Below, piece by piece: positions 7,725 through 15,498 of a DNA stretch of 35,834 nucleotides. The stretch lies in NCBI GenBank assembly GCA_029243605.1, contig JAQWRT010000025.1:1-35834 (forward strand), given 5' to 3'. The notes under the pieces are model-generated. The model was given only the letters and a program-made list of their open reading frames with translations. It was not told the origin of the DNA and did not search any database. Origin of the DNA: Myxococcota bacterium. GTDB taxonomy: Bacteria > Myxococcota_A > UBA9160 > UBA4427. Position 1 is the first letter of the stretch. Each line of letters begins with the position of its first letter. Position numbers and translations under genes: made by a program.

Positions 7725-8564
7725 ATGACTCAATCACCGATTCGCAGCCGCGACGACGACGAGGACACGTCCTGGGCCTGGGGCGCCTGGGCCCTGGTGC
7801 TTCTCGCCTGCCTGGGGCTCCTCCTCGCCTCCCCGGCCTACGCCGAGAGCGCCTGGGCGAGTTATGCCCCCAGCCTCTCGGGCTCGAGCGGGATGGCGCG
7901 AGCCCCGGGCGCCTCGCCCTTCCAGGGGGAAGAGGTCACCGCGTCCTGGGAGTATTGGACGGGCGCGAGCCCGGGAGCGGGGGGAATTCATCTTGTGACC
8001 ACGGACACCGTGGTCTTCACCGCCGAGGATACCGTCGGCCCCGACTGGACCGGCTTTCATACGAGTACCGGGACGCTCTACGAGTTGTGGGATATCGACG
8101 TTTGGCAGGATGAGATCCGGCTCACCTATACCAGCGCCGCGGCGAATCAACTCCACTACGAATACATGTACTTCAGTCCGGTGGGTTTCCATTTCGAGGA
8201 CACCTCGGATCAGTGGCCCGCGATTACCAACGTGACCGTGGACACCAGCATCGCCCCCTTCGGCTTCAACCCGGCCAATGTGACCTTCGACGACGACAAT
8301 ATCTGGGTCGATCTCGCCGGTTCCATGTGTCACCTCTCCAGCATGGGGAGCATGCCCGCTTGCCTGAACCCCCTCAGCCCCACTGGCTATGACAATGAGG
8401 TCGTCCTGATCGTGGAGACCGTGCCCGAACCCGGGCTCGGGGCTTCCCTCTTCTTCGGTGTGCTGGGGCTCTTGGGCTTTTCTCGGCGCCAACACCGTGG
8501 AGCGACCCCGGCGAGGGAATCGGCGCTTTCTCTCGCCGAGACGGGTTCCTGCGAACTATACTGA
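7725..8564 (+). CDS. PEP-CTERM sorted surface protein (paralogue 2)
   Basis: A 279-residue exported protein. Hydrophobic segment 21-36 with cleavage near AYA|ES (40); body homologous to the protein at 4680-5384 (WEYWTGASPGAGG, GFHTSTG, LHYEYMYFSPVGFHF at 143-157, GSMCH at 199-203, LSPTGYDN); then VPEPGLGASLFFGVLG and SRR. It lacks the Met-rich stretch of paralogue 1 but keeps SMCH and a later Cys (PAC, 213). Unusually, 24 residues follow the basic SRR, whereas PEP-CTERM signals normally end the protein. ATG 7725 is preceded by GGAG at good spacing, 27 bp after the receptor stop; TTG 7698 is less likely. Its stop lies 4 bp before the kinase start, implying translational coupling. Function unknown; surface copper handling is inferred from context. 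Confidence 0.83.
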   Translation: MTQSPIRSRDDDEDTSWAWGAWALVLLACLGLLLASPAYAESAWASYAPSLSGSSGMARAPGASPFQGEEVTASWEYWTGASPGAGGIHLVTTDTVVFTAEDTVGPDWTGFHTSTGTLYELWDIDVWQDEIRLTYTSAAANQLHYEYMYFSPVGFHFEDTSDQWPAITNVTVDTSIAPFGFNPANVTFDDDNIWVDLAGSMCHLSSMGSMPACLNPLSPTGYDNEVVLIVETVPEPGLGASLFFGVLGLLGFSRRQHRGATPARESALSLAETGSCELY

Positions 8565-8568
8565 CGAC

Positions 8569-9858
8569 ATGAACCCGACTCCCGCCGGCAGGCCGTCTCC
8601 GATGTTCCAGCCCGAGGGCGTGAGGCAGTTCTGGTTCGTTCGCGCTCGGGCCTTCTTCTCGGCGGGCGGCATCCTGATCGCGCTGATCGTCAAGATCTGG
8701 GGGGGCTGGGAACTTCCCATCGCTCCCATTCTTGCCCTGCTCGGCATTCCCCTGGCGAGCAATTGGCTCCTCTGGCGCCAACTCAAAGCCGGCCGACTGA
8801 TCAGCGATGCCACGGTCGCCGGGGTTCTGGCCATGGATATCCTGGCGTTGACCGGCACCCTGGCCCTTTCCGGGGGAGCCTCAAATCCCTTCAGTAGCGC
8901 CTACCTTCTCTACGTCCCCATTGGCGCGCTGCTCCTGCCGCCGACCTGGATCTGGGGTGTGGTTTCCCTGGCGGTGGTCGCGTACTCGATCCTCTTCTGG
9001 TCCCCCAGCTTTTTAGAACACGCCCACCATCAGTCCATGCGGGCCCACCTGGTCGGCATGTGGGTCGCGTTCATCATCGTCGGCCCCGTGGTGGCCTACG
9101 CGGTGGAGCGCCTGCGCCGTGCCGTGACCACCGCCGAGGACGAACTCGCCGAGTCGCGACTTCAACAGGCCCGGGCCGAGAAACTCAGCGCCCTGGCCAC
9201 CCTCTCCGCCGGCGCGGCTCACGAACTCTCGACGCCTCTGGGCACCATCGCCATCGCCGCTGGCGAACTCGAGCGCAAGGGACTCAATCCCGAGGTCACC
9301 GAGGACGCGCAGTTGATCCGCCGGGAAATCGATCGCTGCTCGAATATCCTCTCCCAACTCGCCGTCGACGTGGGCGCAGGGATGGGCGAGGCCGCTCAAC
9401 CCCTCCGGGTGGCCGACCTCCTCGATGACCTCAACGCATCCGCTACAACCTTCAGCGTGGAAGCCGACCCCAAACTCCTCGAGGAGTTCATCCCCCTGCC
9501 CCGCCGCCTGATCCACCAAGCCCTCAGGGGTTTGCTCAAGAATGCCCGTCAGGCCTCCCACACCGGAGCCCCGGTGGTCCTCCGCGCCTCTCGAGGCCCG
9601 ACCGACCTTGAACTCGAGATCGAGGACCAGGGCTCGGGCATGAGCGCCGAGATTCAGGAACGCGCGGGCGAACCCTTCTTCACCAGCAAGCCGCAGGGTG
9701 AGGGCATGGGCCTCGGCCTCTTCTTCGCGCGCTCGGTGGTCGAACAGATCGGGGGGCAAATGGAGATTCTCTCGGAGCCCGGGCGCGGAACCCGGGTTCG
9801 GGTTCGTCTTCCCTGGGTGGCGTCCGGCCGATCGGCCCTGCCCCAGGACGCGGAGTAG
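8569..9858 (+). CDS. regB: RegB/PrrB-type redox-sensing histidine kinase
   Basis: A 429-residue membrane kinase, the usual RegB length. About six transmembrane segments lie in residues 25-182. The loop GGASNPF (102-108) matches the GGxxNPF ubiquinone-binding motif of RegB. The H-box is AAHELSTPLGT with His218. Downstream, REIDRCSNIL contains Cys257 at the position of the redox-active cysteine of RegB (Cys265 in Rhodobacter capsulatus). N-box LLKNARQ, G1 DQGSGM, F-box PFFTSK and G2 GMGLGLF complete the catalytic domain. In characterised systems RegB is inhibited by oxidised quinone and disulfide formation. It therefore probably reports quinone-pool redox state to the adjacent regulator. It begins 4 bp after the PEP-CTERM gene without a strong ribosome site. 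Confidence 0.9.
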   Translation: MNPTPAGRPSPMFQPEGVRQFWFVRARAFFSAGGILIALIVKIWGGWELPIAPILALLGIPLASNWLLWRQLKAGRLISDATVAGVLAMDILALTGTLALSGGASNPFSSAYLLYVPIGALLLPPTWIWGVVSLAVVAYSILFWSPSFLEHAHHQSMRAHLVGMWVAFIIVGPVVAYAVERLRRAVTTAEDELAESRLQQARAEKLSALATLSAGAAHELSTPLGTIAIAAGELERKGLNPEVTEDAQLIRREIDRCSNILSQLAVDVGAGMGEAAQPLRVADLLDDLNASATTFSVEADPKLLEEFIPLPRRLIHQALRGLLKNARQASHTGAPVVLRASRGPTDLELEIEDQGSGMSAEIQERAGEPFFTSKPQGEGMGLGLFFARSVVEQIGGQMEILSEPGRGTRVRVRLPWVASGRSALPQDAE

Positions 9859-9860
9859 CC

Positions 9861-10454
9861 GTGGAAGAGGAAAGCGACACAACGACTGGTCCCTCGGGTG
9901 GGCCCACTGGACCCCAATCTGGGGACGAAATCTTTCTCGTCGATGACGACGAGCGCTTCGCGGGGCGCTTGGCCCGGGCCTTTGAGGACCGCGGTTTTCG
10001 CGTTCGCAAATCGCACAGTTATGCCGAAGCCGTCATCGAACTCGAGCGAGAGCCCGCGGCCTGGGCCGTAGTGGACCTTCGCCTGGGTGACCGCTCGGGT
10101 CTCGAATTGATCCAGGAATTTCTCAGGCTCTGCCCCGAGGCCCAGATCGTCATGTTGACGGGGTACGGCAGCATCACCACCGCGGTGGATGCCGGGCGCC
10201 TGGGCGCGGTGAACTACATCGCCAAGCCCGCCGACGCGGACATGGTCCTCTCCGCCTTCACGAAGAACCACCCGGGTGAGCCCGGGCTTCCCTCTCCCGA
10301 GTACACGCCCCCCTCCCTCGCCCGCACCGAGTGGGAGCACATCAATCGAGTTCTTGCGGATTGCGGGGGAAATATTTCCGAGGCGGCCAGGAAGCTCGGC
10401 CTCCACCGCCGGACCCTGCAACGCAAATTGAAGACCCTCCCCCCGGACAGCTGA
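9861..10454 (+). CDS. regA: RegA/PrrA/ActR-type response regulator
   Basis: A 197-residue partner of the kinase. Receiver domain: acidic pair D29-D30 in LVDDDE, phospho-acceptor Asp72 in VVDLRLG, Thr100 in MLTGYG and Lys122 in AKPADAD. A proline-rich linker (about 138-152) leads to the Fis-type helix-turn-helix EWEHINRVLADCGGNISEAA...LHRRTLQRKL (157-190), the RegA signature. It is somewhat longer than typical RegA because of about 20 extra N-terminal residues. Start GTG 9861 is two bases after the kinase stop, with GGAG just upstream. RegA homologues control respiratory, photosynthetic and assimilatory genes; here likely targets are its own operon and perhaps the oxidase operon (inference). 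Confidence 0.92.
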   Translation: MEEESDTTTGPSGGPTGPQSGDEIFLVDDDERFAGRLARAFEDRGFRVRKSHSYAEAVIELEREPAAWAVVDLRLGDRSGLELIQEFLRLCPEAQIVMLTGYGSITTAVDAGRLGAVNYIAKPADADMVLSAFTKNHPGEPGLPSPEYTPPSLARTEWEHINRVLADCGGNISEAARKLGLHRRTLQRKLKTLPPDS

Positions 10455-10506
10455 GCGGGCTTCCAGGGTGGGTTTTGGCCGGGTCCTTGATCTTTTCCGG
10501 AGCCAC

Positions 10507-10543
10507 GAAAACGCCCGCTCCAGGGAGACCCCGGAGCGGGCGT
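10507..10543 (-). terminator. rho-independent terminator of the thiolase gene
   Basis: A perfect 11-bp stem, ACGCCCGCTCC (10511-10521) with GGAGCGGGCGT (10533-10543), around an 11-nt loop. Read on the minus strand it is followed by TTTT and lies 28 bp beyond the thiolase stop. It sits between convergent genes and may also slow plus-strand readthrough from regA, although no U-tract follows on that side. Confidence 0.7.
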
Positions 10544-10571
10544 GAAGAGCAGGCTTGCCTGAAGCTTCGAG

Positions 10572-11753
10572 TTAGAAGATCTCGAAGAGCCCCGCAGCGC
10601 CCTGTCCGCCACCGATGCACATGGTGACCACGCCCCACTTGGCTTTGCGGCGCTGTCCTTCGAGCATCAGGTGGCCGACGCAGCGGGCCCCGGTCATGCC
10701 GAAGGGATGACCGATGGAAATCGATCCACCGTTCACATTGTATTTCTCGGGGTCGATCCCCAGGGTGTCTCGGCAATAGAGGCACTGGCTCGCGAAGGCC
10801 TCGTTGAGTTCCCAGAGGTCGATATCGTCAACTTTCAGCCCCGCGCGATCGAGCAGTCGCGGAACGGCGACCACCGGGCCGATACCCATTTCGTCGGGCT
10901 CGCAGCCCCCGACGGCGAATCCTCGGAAGGCACCGAGGGGCTCGATACCGCGACGCTTGGCCTCATCGGCCTCCATCATCACCAGGGAAGCCGCGCCATC
11001 CGAAAGTTGGGACGCGTTGCCCGCGGTGATGAAGTGCTCCTCGCCGCGAATCGGCTTGAGGCCCTGAAGACCCTCGAGGTTCGTTTGGGGACGGTTGCAC
11101 TCGTCCCCGGTCACCGTGTAGGCGACTTCGGAGGTTTCTCCCGTCGCCTTGTCCTTGACGATCATGGTCGTGTCCATGGGCACGATTTCATTGTCAAAAA
11201 GACCTGCGTCCTGAGCCGCGGCGGTCCGCCGTTGGCTCTCGAGGGAGTACTCGTCCTGGTACTCACGGCTGATCTTGTAGCGGTCGGCCACGATATCCGC
11301 GGTCTCGATCATCGGCATCCACAAGCCCGGGTACTCGATGACCAATTCCTTGTCGACCTGATGAGAGAAATTGCCCCCGGCCAGGCTCAAGCTGATGGAC
11401 TCGACCCCTGCACCCACGACAACGTCCTCACCGTCGACAATGATCCGCCCAGCGGCGGTGGCCACGGCATTGAGACCCGACGAGCAGTGGCGACTGACGG
11501 TGACGCCGGTGGTCGTGATCGGGCAGCCCGCCTTGAGGGCGGCGACTCGACCAATATTATTGCCCGTGGTGCCCTGGGGCGTACCGCAGCCGAGAACGAC
11601 CTCGGAGACTTCGCCGGGCTCGATACCCGCCCGCTCGATGGAGTGTTTGATCGCGTGGCCGGCCATGGCGGCCCCGCCGGTATTGTTGAACCCGCCGCGA
11701 TGGGACTTGGCCAGCCCGGTGCGTGCGGTGGAGACGATGACAGCTTCGCGCAT
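10572..11753 (-). CDS. acetyl-CoA acetyltransferase / 3-ketoacyl-CoA thiolase
   Basis: A 393-residue thiolase, full length for the family. The nucleophile is Cys90 in SRHCSSGLNA; later come NEAFA, the His of GHPFGMTGAR and the acid/base Cys of MCIGGGQG. It opens with MREAVIVSTARTGLAK, typical of degradative thiolases. These enzymes cleave 3-ketoacyl-CoA with CoA in beta-oxidation, or condense two acetyl-CoA; sequence alone does not separate the two. The start is ATG 11753, with CAGGAG ten bases upstream; the frame extends upstream but the extra residues are not thiolase-like. It stands alone on its strand with its own terminator, so it is probably a single-gene unit. It fits a lipid- or terpenoid-degrading lifestyle suggested by the P450 and LLM genes. 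Confidence 0.93.
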   Translation of the reverse strand: MREAVIVSTARTGLAKSHRGGFNNTGGAAMAGHAIKHSIERAGIEPGEVSEVVLGCGTPQGTTGNNIGRVAALKAGCPITTTGVTVSRHCSSGLNAVATAAGRIIVDGEDVVVGAGVESISLSLAGGNFSHQVDKELVIEYPGLWMPMIETADIVADRYKISREYQDEYSLESQRRTAAAQDAGLFDNEIVPMDTTMIVKDKATGETSEVAYTVTGDECNRPQTNLEGLQGLKPIRGEEHFITAGNASQLSDGAASLVMMEADEAKRRGIEPLGAFRGFAVGGCEPDEMGIGPVVAVPRLLDRAGLKVDDIDLWELNEAFASQCLYCRDTLGIDPEKYNVNGGSISIGHPFGMTGARCVGHLMLEGQRRKAKWGVVTMCIGGGQGAAGLFEIF

Positions 11754-11879
11754 GGATTGAGAACTCCTGGTCAATGGGGGCGTCGAGGATCGAGCCCAGG
11801 GAAATGGGCGTCCGCAGTCTCGGGATCGCCGTTTCGGCCTAAGTGGCGGCCAGAGCATAGGGAACTCGCGCGGCTTGGC

Positions 11880-11908
11880 GAGTCAGGGTTCCGAACCCCG
11901 GGGGACTC
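11880..11908 (-). terminator. stem-loop at the end of the GxGYxYP-lectin gene
   Basis: An outer stem, GAGTC (11880-11884) with GACTC (11904-11908), encloses an inner stem GGGTT (11886-11890) with AACCC (11894-11898). The hairpin overlaps the stop codon and lacks a U-tract. It may act as a weak terminator or 3'-end stabiliser. Confidence 0.35.
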
Positions 11909-14216
11909 AGGGCATCGCCGCCCCGTGGAAGCTCCAGGTCCGAATGTCGTGGTTCTCCGCTGACCCCCCTGTGGCCGCCGAGAAGCCTAGGGTCGAGGGG
12001 CCAAAATGGTCGAGGTCGAGGCCCAGCAAGCTGTCGTAAAGCGCTGCGCTTCCGTTTTCGTCGAAGAGCCGGAGGCTCAGTTCGTGAGTGCCCGCGCTGT
12101 ACGCCAACTCCAGGCGAAAAACGTTGGGACTCGAGCCCGGATTGGGGTCCCCGGCGAAGTCCAGAAGATCGTTGAGGTAGAGCTGGGTCCCGTCGAGAAC
12201 CACGCCCAGAGACTCCGAGGTCCCCTCGGGCCCATTATCCCAGGTGTCGATGATCACCGAGAGGGCCGGGGCCGAAAGGCCGCCCGCCTGATGGCCGGGA
12301 TTCGCCCCGGGGCCGTGGGCGTGGACATGGAAGGCGAGCCCGTCGGCGCCGCCGCCTGCGGGATAGGTGATTTGAAAGCGAAAGGTGGTGGCCCAGCTCT
12401 GGGAGGGATCCACCTGCCCTTGCCACCACGCCGAGCCGACCTGTCCGCCCCCATTGCTCGTCAAGCGCAGGCGATCGGGGTGGGGAGCGAAAAGTGCGTC
12501 GTGATCACTCGCCCAGAATGCGCTGCCCACCAGGGCGAGTTGCTCGGTTCCGAACTCGGCATCGAGCCGGGTGTAGTCGTGATCGATCGCCACCGAGTGC
12601 GGCACATTTTCGCTCACCAACTCGAGCAAGGTATCCGGAGCCACCACGCGTACATCCGCGGCCAGGCCATCGATGATGCCCTGGATATCGGCGAGGGAAT
12701 GGCTCCAGACGCCGACGATCACCAGGGTATATCCCAGTGGGCTGGTGGGGTCCCGGGGCGCCCCGTTGACTCGGCTCAGGATGCTAGCGGGGTCCGAGTT
12801 CGCGAGGCCTTGCCACAACTTGATCCCCGGCGAGAGGACGGGCTTGGCGTTGGACCAGACGAGTTTTCCAGCGGGCTGGGAGTGATCTCCGTACTCGAGG
12901 TAGATGAGCCCCTCAATTTCGGGACGCGCGGTATAGACATCCCAGAGGTCGGTGTCGGTGAACGAGTCGAAATCAAGAATCTCGACCACGCTCAGGTCGG
13001 CCAGAGCCATCCACTCGGCGAGTTCGGCGACGTGATCCTCCAGGTCGGCCCGGGGAAAGAGACTCGGGTAGAGATACCCTCCGCCCGAGGGCCCCGCGAC
13101 GAAGGCATCCCGGCCGGTTCCGCTCGCCGCGTTGTCGTAGTACCAATGCATCACCGAGGGAGCGAGTCGCACCAGGCTTGGCGGAAAGCCCCAGCCCATG
13201 TCGAAGTCTCCGCGCAGAGGGCTACCGAACCAGCGCGTGTCTGATTGCAGCGTGCCCAGCGCCCATTGGACGTTGTCCCCATCGGTCATAAGGAACGAGA
13301 CATAGTGGACGTCGGGATCCGCAATGATTTGAGGCCGAGGCTTCTGGGCCTGCTGGATCACCGGGAAACCGCTGAGTGGCGAGAGGTTATGCGCGTGATC
13401 CGCCGGCAAGGTAAAGACGCCGGACTCGGAACCCGAGCGTATGAAGACATCTTCGCCCAGGCTCGGGTCCCCCCAGCCCAGGAGTACCGAGTCCTCGAGC
13501 AGCCAGTCCATCACACTTTCGCGAAAGCTCGAATTTCCATCGTAGAAAACCAGGGCCCGAGACATCACGGCGTAGTCCCGCAGCGAGTGCTCGAAGCTCT
13601 CCTTTTGCTCCACGGCGGTCAGCCAATTCAGTCGCATCCCGTGGTTGGCAAGCACCCAGGCTTCGTCCCTGGCGCGTAGATCGAGGACCCGGGTGAGGCC
13701 ATGGGCGATGGCCTGGGCCTCAATCGAAATCTCCACCACCACCGCGCGTTCAAGGCCTGCCAAGGATGTGGCGGCGTTGACCGAATCGTTCCCGGTCTCG
13801 TAGAGGAGATAGCCGCTGATCTTGTCCGCGAAATGATCGACCAACCACCAGGCATCGACCACGTCGACCCGGGTCACTCCATAGTTCAGGACAAGATCCT
13901 CGAGCCAGGTCTCGTAGCCACCGGCCTCGGGGTGAATGTAGATCTGCTCATCGCTGTCCAGAGCGAGGATGCCTTGAAGTGTCGCTATCAGGACGCGCTC
14001 GGGCCCGGTCATGGCCGCCACCGGAATCGCGTAGAGGACCGTCGGCCGATGCCCCTTGCGCAAGCGCTCGAGCCGGTTGCAGCCGGCCCCCACCCCCATG
14101 ATTGCGACTAGGAAAACCGCCGCGACGAGTGCCGACCCCACCCGGTGGAGACGCTTCGTGCGACTCCCCAGCGAGCCTGGGGCATGGCCGCCCCGGAGCC
14201 CCAAGCGTACTCGCAT
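11907..14216 (-). CDS. lipoprotein with GxGYxYP domain fused to an L-type lectin domain
   Basis: A 769-residue exported protein. A hydrophobic signal (about 26-41) ends at GVGAGC, so Cys46 is a plausible lipidation site; the lipobox is imperfect. Residues about 55-540 form the GxGYxYP region: MTDGDN (310-315), then the family motif GPSGGGYLYP (375-384) and sugar-enzyme-like segments such as VVEILDFDSF and LIYLEYGDH. Residues about 555-765 look like a legume/L-type lectin sandwich: ADGLAFHVHAH (624-634), SVIIDTWDN (653-661) and terminal STLGFSAATGG...HDIRTWSF. GxGYxYP proteins are thought to act on carbohydrates but lack a firmly assigned reaction. The lectin probably anchors the enzyme to a polysaccharide or glycoprotein. 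Start ATG 14216 has AAAGGG upstream. No carbohydrate operon surrounds it. Confidence 0.85.
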   Translation of the reverse strand: MRVRLGLRGGHAPGSLGSRTKRLHRVGSALVAAVFLVAIMGVGAGCNRLERLRKGHRPTVLYAIPVAAMTGPERVLIATLQGILALDSDEQIYIHPEAGGYETWLEDLVLNYGVTRVDVVDAWWLVDHFADKISGYLLYETGNDSVNAATSLAGLERAVVVEISIEAQAIAHGLTRVLDLRARDEAWVLANHGMRLNWLTAVEQKESFEHSLRDYAVMSRALVFYDGNSSFRESVMDWLLEDSVLLGWGDPSLGEDVFIRSGSESGVFTLPADHAHNLSPLSGFPVIQQAQKPRPQIIADPDVHYVSFLMTDGDNVQWALGTLQSDTRWFGSPLRGDFDMGWGFPPSLVRLAPSVMHWYYDNAASGTGRDAFVAGPSGGGYLYPSLFPRADLEDHVAELAEWMALADLSVVEILDFDSFTDTDLWDVYTARPEIEGLIYLEYGDHSQPAGKLVWSNAKPVLSPGIKLWQGLANSDPASILSRVNGAPRDPTSPLGYTLVIVGVWSHSLADIQGIIDGLAADVRVVAPDTLLELVSENVPHSVAIDHDYTRLDAEFGTEQLALVGSAFWASDHDALFAPHPDRLRLTSNGGGQVGSAWWQGQVDPSQSWATTFRFQITYPAGGGADGLAFHVHAHGPGANPGHQAGGLSAPALSVIIDTWDNGPEGTSESLGVVLDGTQLYLNDLLDFAGDPNPGSSPNVFRLELAYSAGTHELSLRLFDENGSAALYDSLLGLDLDHFGPSTLGFSAATGGSAENHDIRTWSFHGAAMP

Positions 14217-14382
14217 TCCCAGAACCCTTTCTCAGAGCAAATCTTGGGGAAATTATTGCACCGCGAGGGCTCGCCTGTAAAGGTCAATCCGTCCGCTCCC
14301 AGCCGGTGAAATAAGGGTCGAATTGAAGTTGGACCGGGGCCCGCCAGGCCCTCGCGAACGCCCGGCCGGGGGCGCTACCCTT

Positions 14383-14399
14383 GGAGTGCGGCGCACTCC
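14383..14399. promoter_or_regulatory. inverted repeat GGAGTGC-GGC-GCACTCC
   Basis: A perfect 7-bp inverted repeat with a 3-bp spacer, ending 31 bp before the ferritin-like gene start, in the 214-bp divergent region 14217-14430. It could be an operator or a 5'-UTR hairpin. Nothing else clear was seen in this intergenic region. Confidence 0.4.
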
Positions 14400-14430
14400 G
14401 CCCCGCGTGAACTCGACCCGGAGAAAAGCC

Positions 14431-15492
14431 ATGTCCGACGCCCTTGTCTACACGCCCGAGCAACTCCTTTCCAGCGAAGCCGCTGCCGAGCCCCTGATTG
14501 CGAACGGGGTTCGCTGCCACGGCGGCTTCGATGTCGATGGCCAATATCGCTCTCCGCGCACCCTATGCCGCGCCCCCGCTATCGAGGCATGGCAGGCCCA
14601 ACTTTCCCAGGACGGGCACCCCCTGCTCGAGGTGCCGTCCCGGGCGATGCCTCCCCAATATCCCAATGCGGCCCAGGCAAAATTGCTTCTCCGGCATGGC
14701 GTGCGAGAACCCCTGGTCCGAAGTCTGACGATTATCTCTATCGTCGAGGGGTTCGGCGCCATGATTCGGGACGTCCAGGTTCCAGACCTCGGGGAAGTCC
14801 TCGTCGAACCGTTTGCGGGGACCGCGCTCGCACACCTGCAATCCGGCCTCTTCGAGGCCCATGCCCGGGACGAATCGGGTTATCGGGACGAGGGCGGCCA
14901 CAAACAAATGTGGGAGGCGGCACGCGATGCGGCTCTCGAGAATCCGCACATTCCCGGCGATGTTCTCATGCGCCTCATGGGACGCCGGGGTCAGGGCGGC
15001 CGCCCAGCGCCCCTCTTCCCCGAGATCGGTCAGCCCTTGGAGCGCATGCTCGGCTTCATGGCCAACGTACTCGTCGTGGAGGTCTTCGCCGAAGAAACCT
15101 TCCGCTGGGGGATGGACATCCTTTCGGATCCCGATGTCTCGGCGGCGGCTGAAATCGCTGGGGGCATGGTCAGTCATATCCAGGCCGACGAAAAACCCCA
15201 TGTCGAATACCTGCGCACCGCGCTTTCCGAAGTCTCTGCCCGAACCATCAAAACTGTGGAGGGCGGAACGCTCCCGGGCAAGCAGGTGATCGACTCCTTG
15301 ATGCATCGGATTCTCGAGCAGACCACCCGAGCCCGCCCGGCCGATCAGCGGGACGATCTACGAGAGAACCTCGCCGAAAGCATGCGCACCGCCACGAACC
15401 CCAGCGCGCTGCAAGACGACTTCGATGCCCTGGAAACCCATTGGGCGCCGCCCGCACGCACGGGGTTCGAAGCCGCCGAAGACGCGGCCTAA
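14431..15492 (+). CDS. putative ferritin-like diiron protein of unknown function
   Basis: A 353-residue soluble protein, mostly predicted helical, that I do not recognise at family level. Ligand-like residues occur in the pattern of a ferritin-type four-helix bundle: Glu106 (SIVEGFG), His135, Glu142 and His144 (HLQSGLFEAH), Glu217-Glu222 (VEVFAEETF) and an ExxH motif, Glu254/His257, in HIQADEKPHVEYL. A conserved-looking Cys-His pair occurs at 29-30. If diiron, it could be an oxidase, desaturase or hydroxylase. ATG 14431 has GGAGA eight bases upstream; an open extension to 14323 is not protein-like. Its stop lies 6 bp before the AarF-like gene, so both are probably one operon. That pairing hints at a role in lipid or quinone modification (inference). 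Confidence 0.7.
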   Translation: MSDALVYTPEQLLSSEAAAEPLIANGVRCHGGFDVDGQYRSPRTLCRAPAIEAWQAQLSQDGHPLLEVPSRAMPPQYPNAAQAKLLLRHGVREPLVRSLTIISIVEGFGAMIRDVQVPDLGEVLVEPFAGTALAHLQSGLFEAHARDESGYRDEGGHKQMWEAARDAALENPHIPGDVLMRLMGRRGQGGRPAPLFPEIGQPLERMLGFMANVLVVEVFAEETFRWGMDILSDPDVSAAAEIAGGMVSHIQADEKPHVEYLRTALSEVSARTIKTVEGGTLPGKQVIDSLMHRILEQTTRARPADQRDDLRENLAESMRTATNPSALQDDFDALETHWAPPARTGFEAAEDAA

Positions 15493-15498
15493 ACCCCC

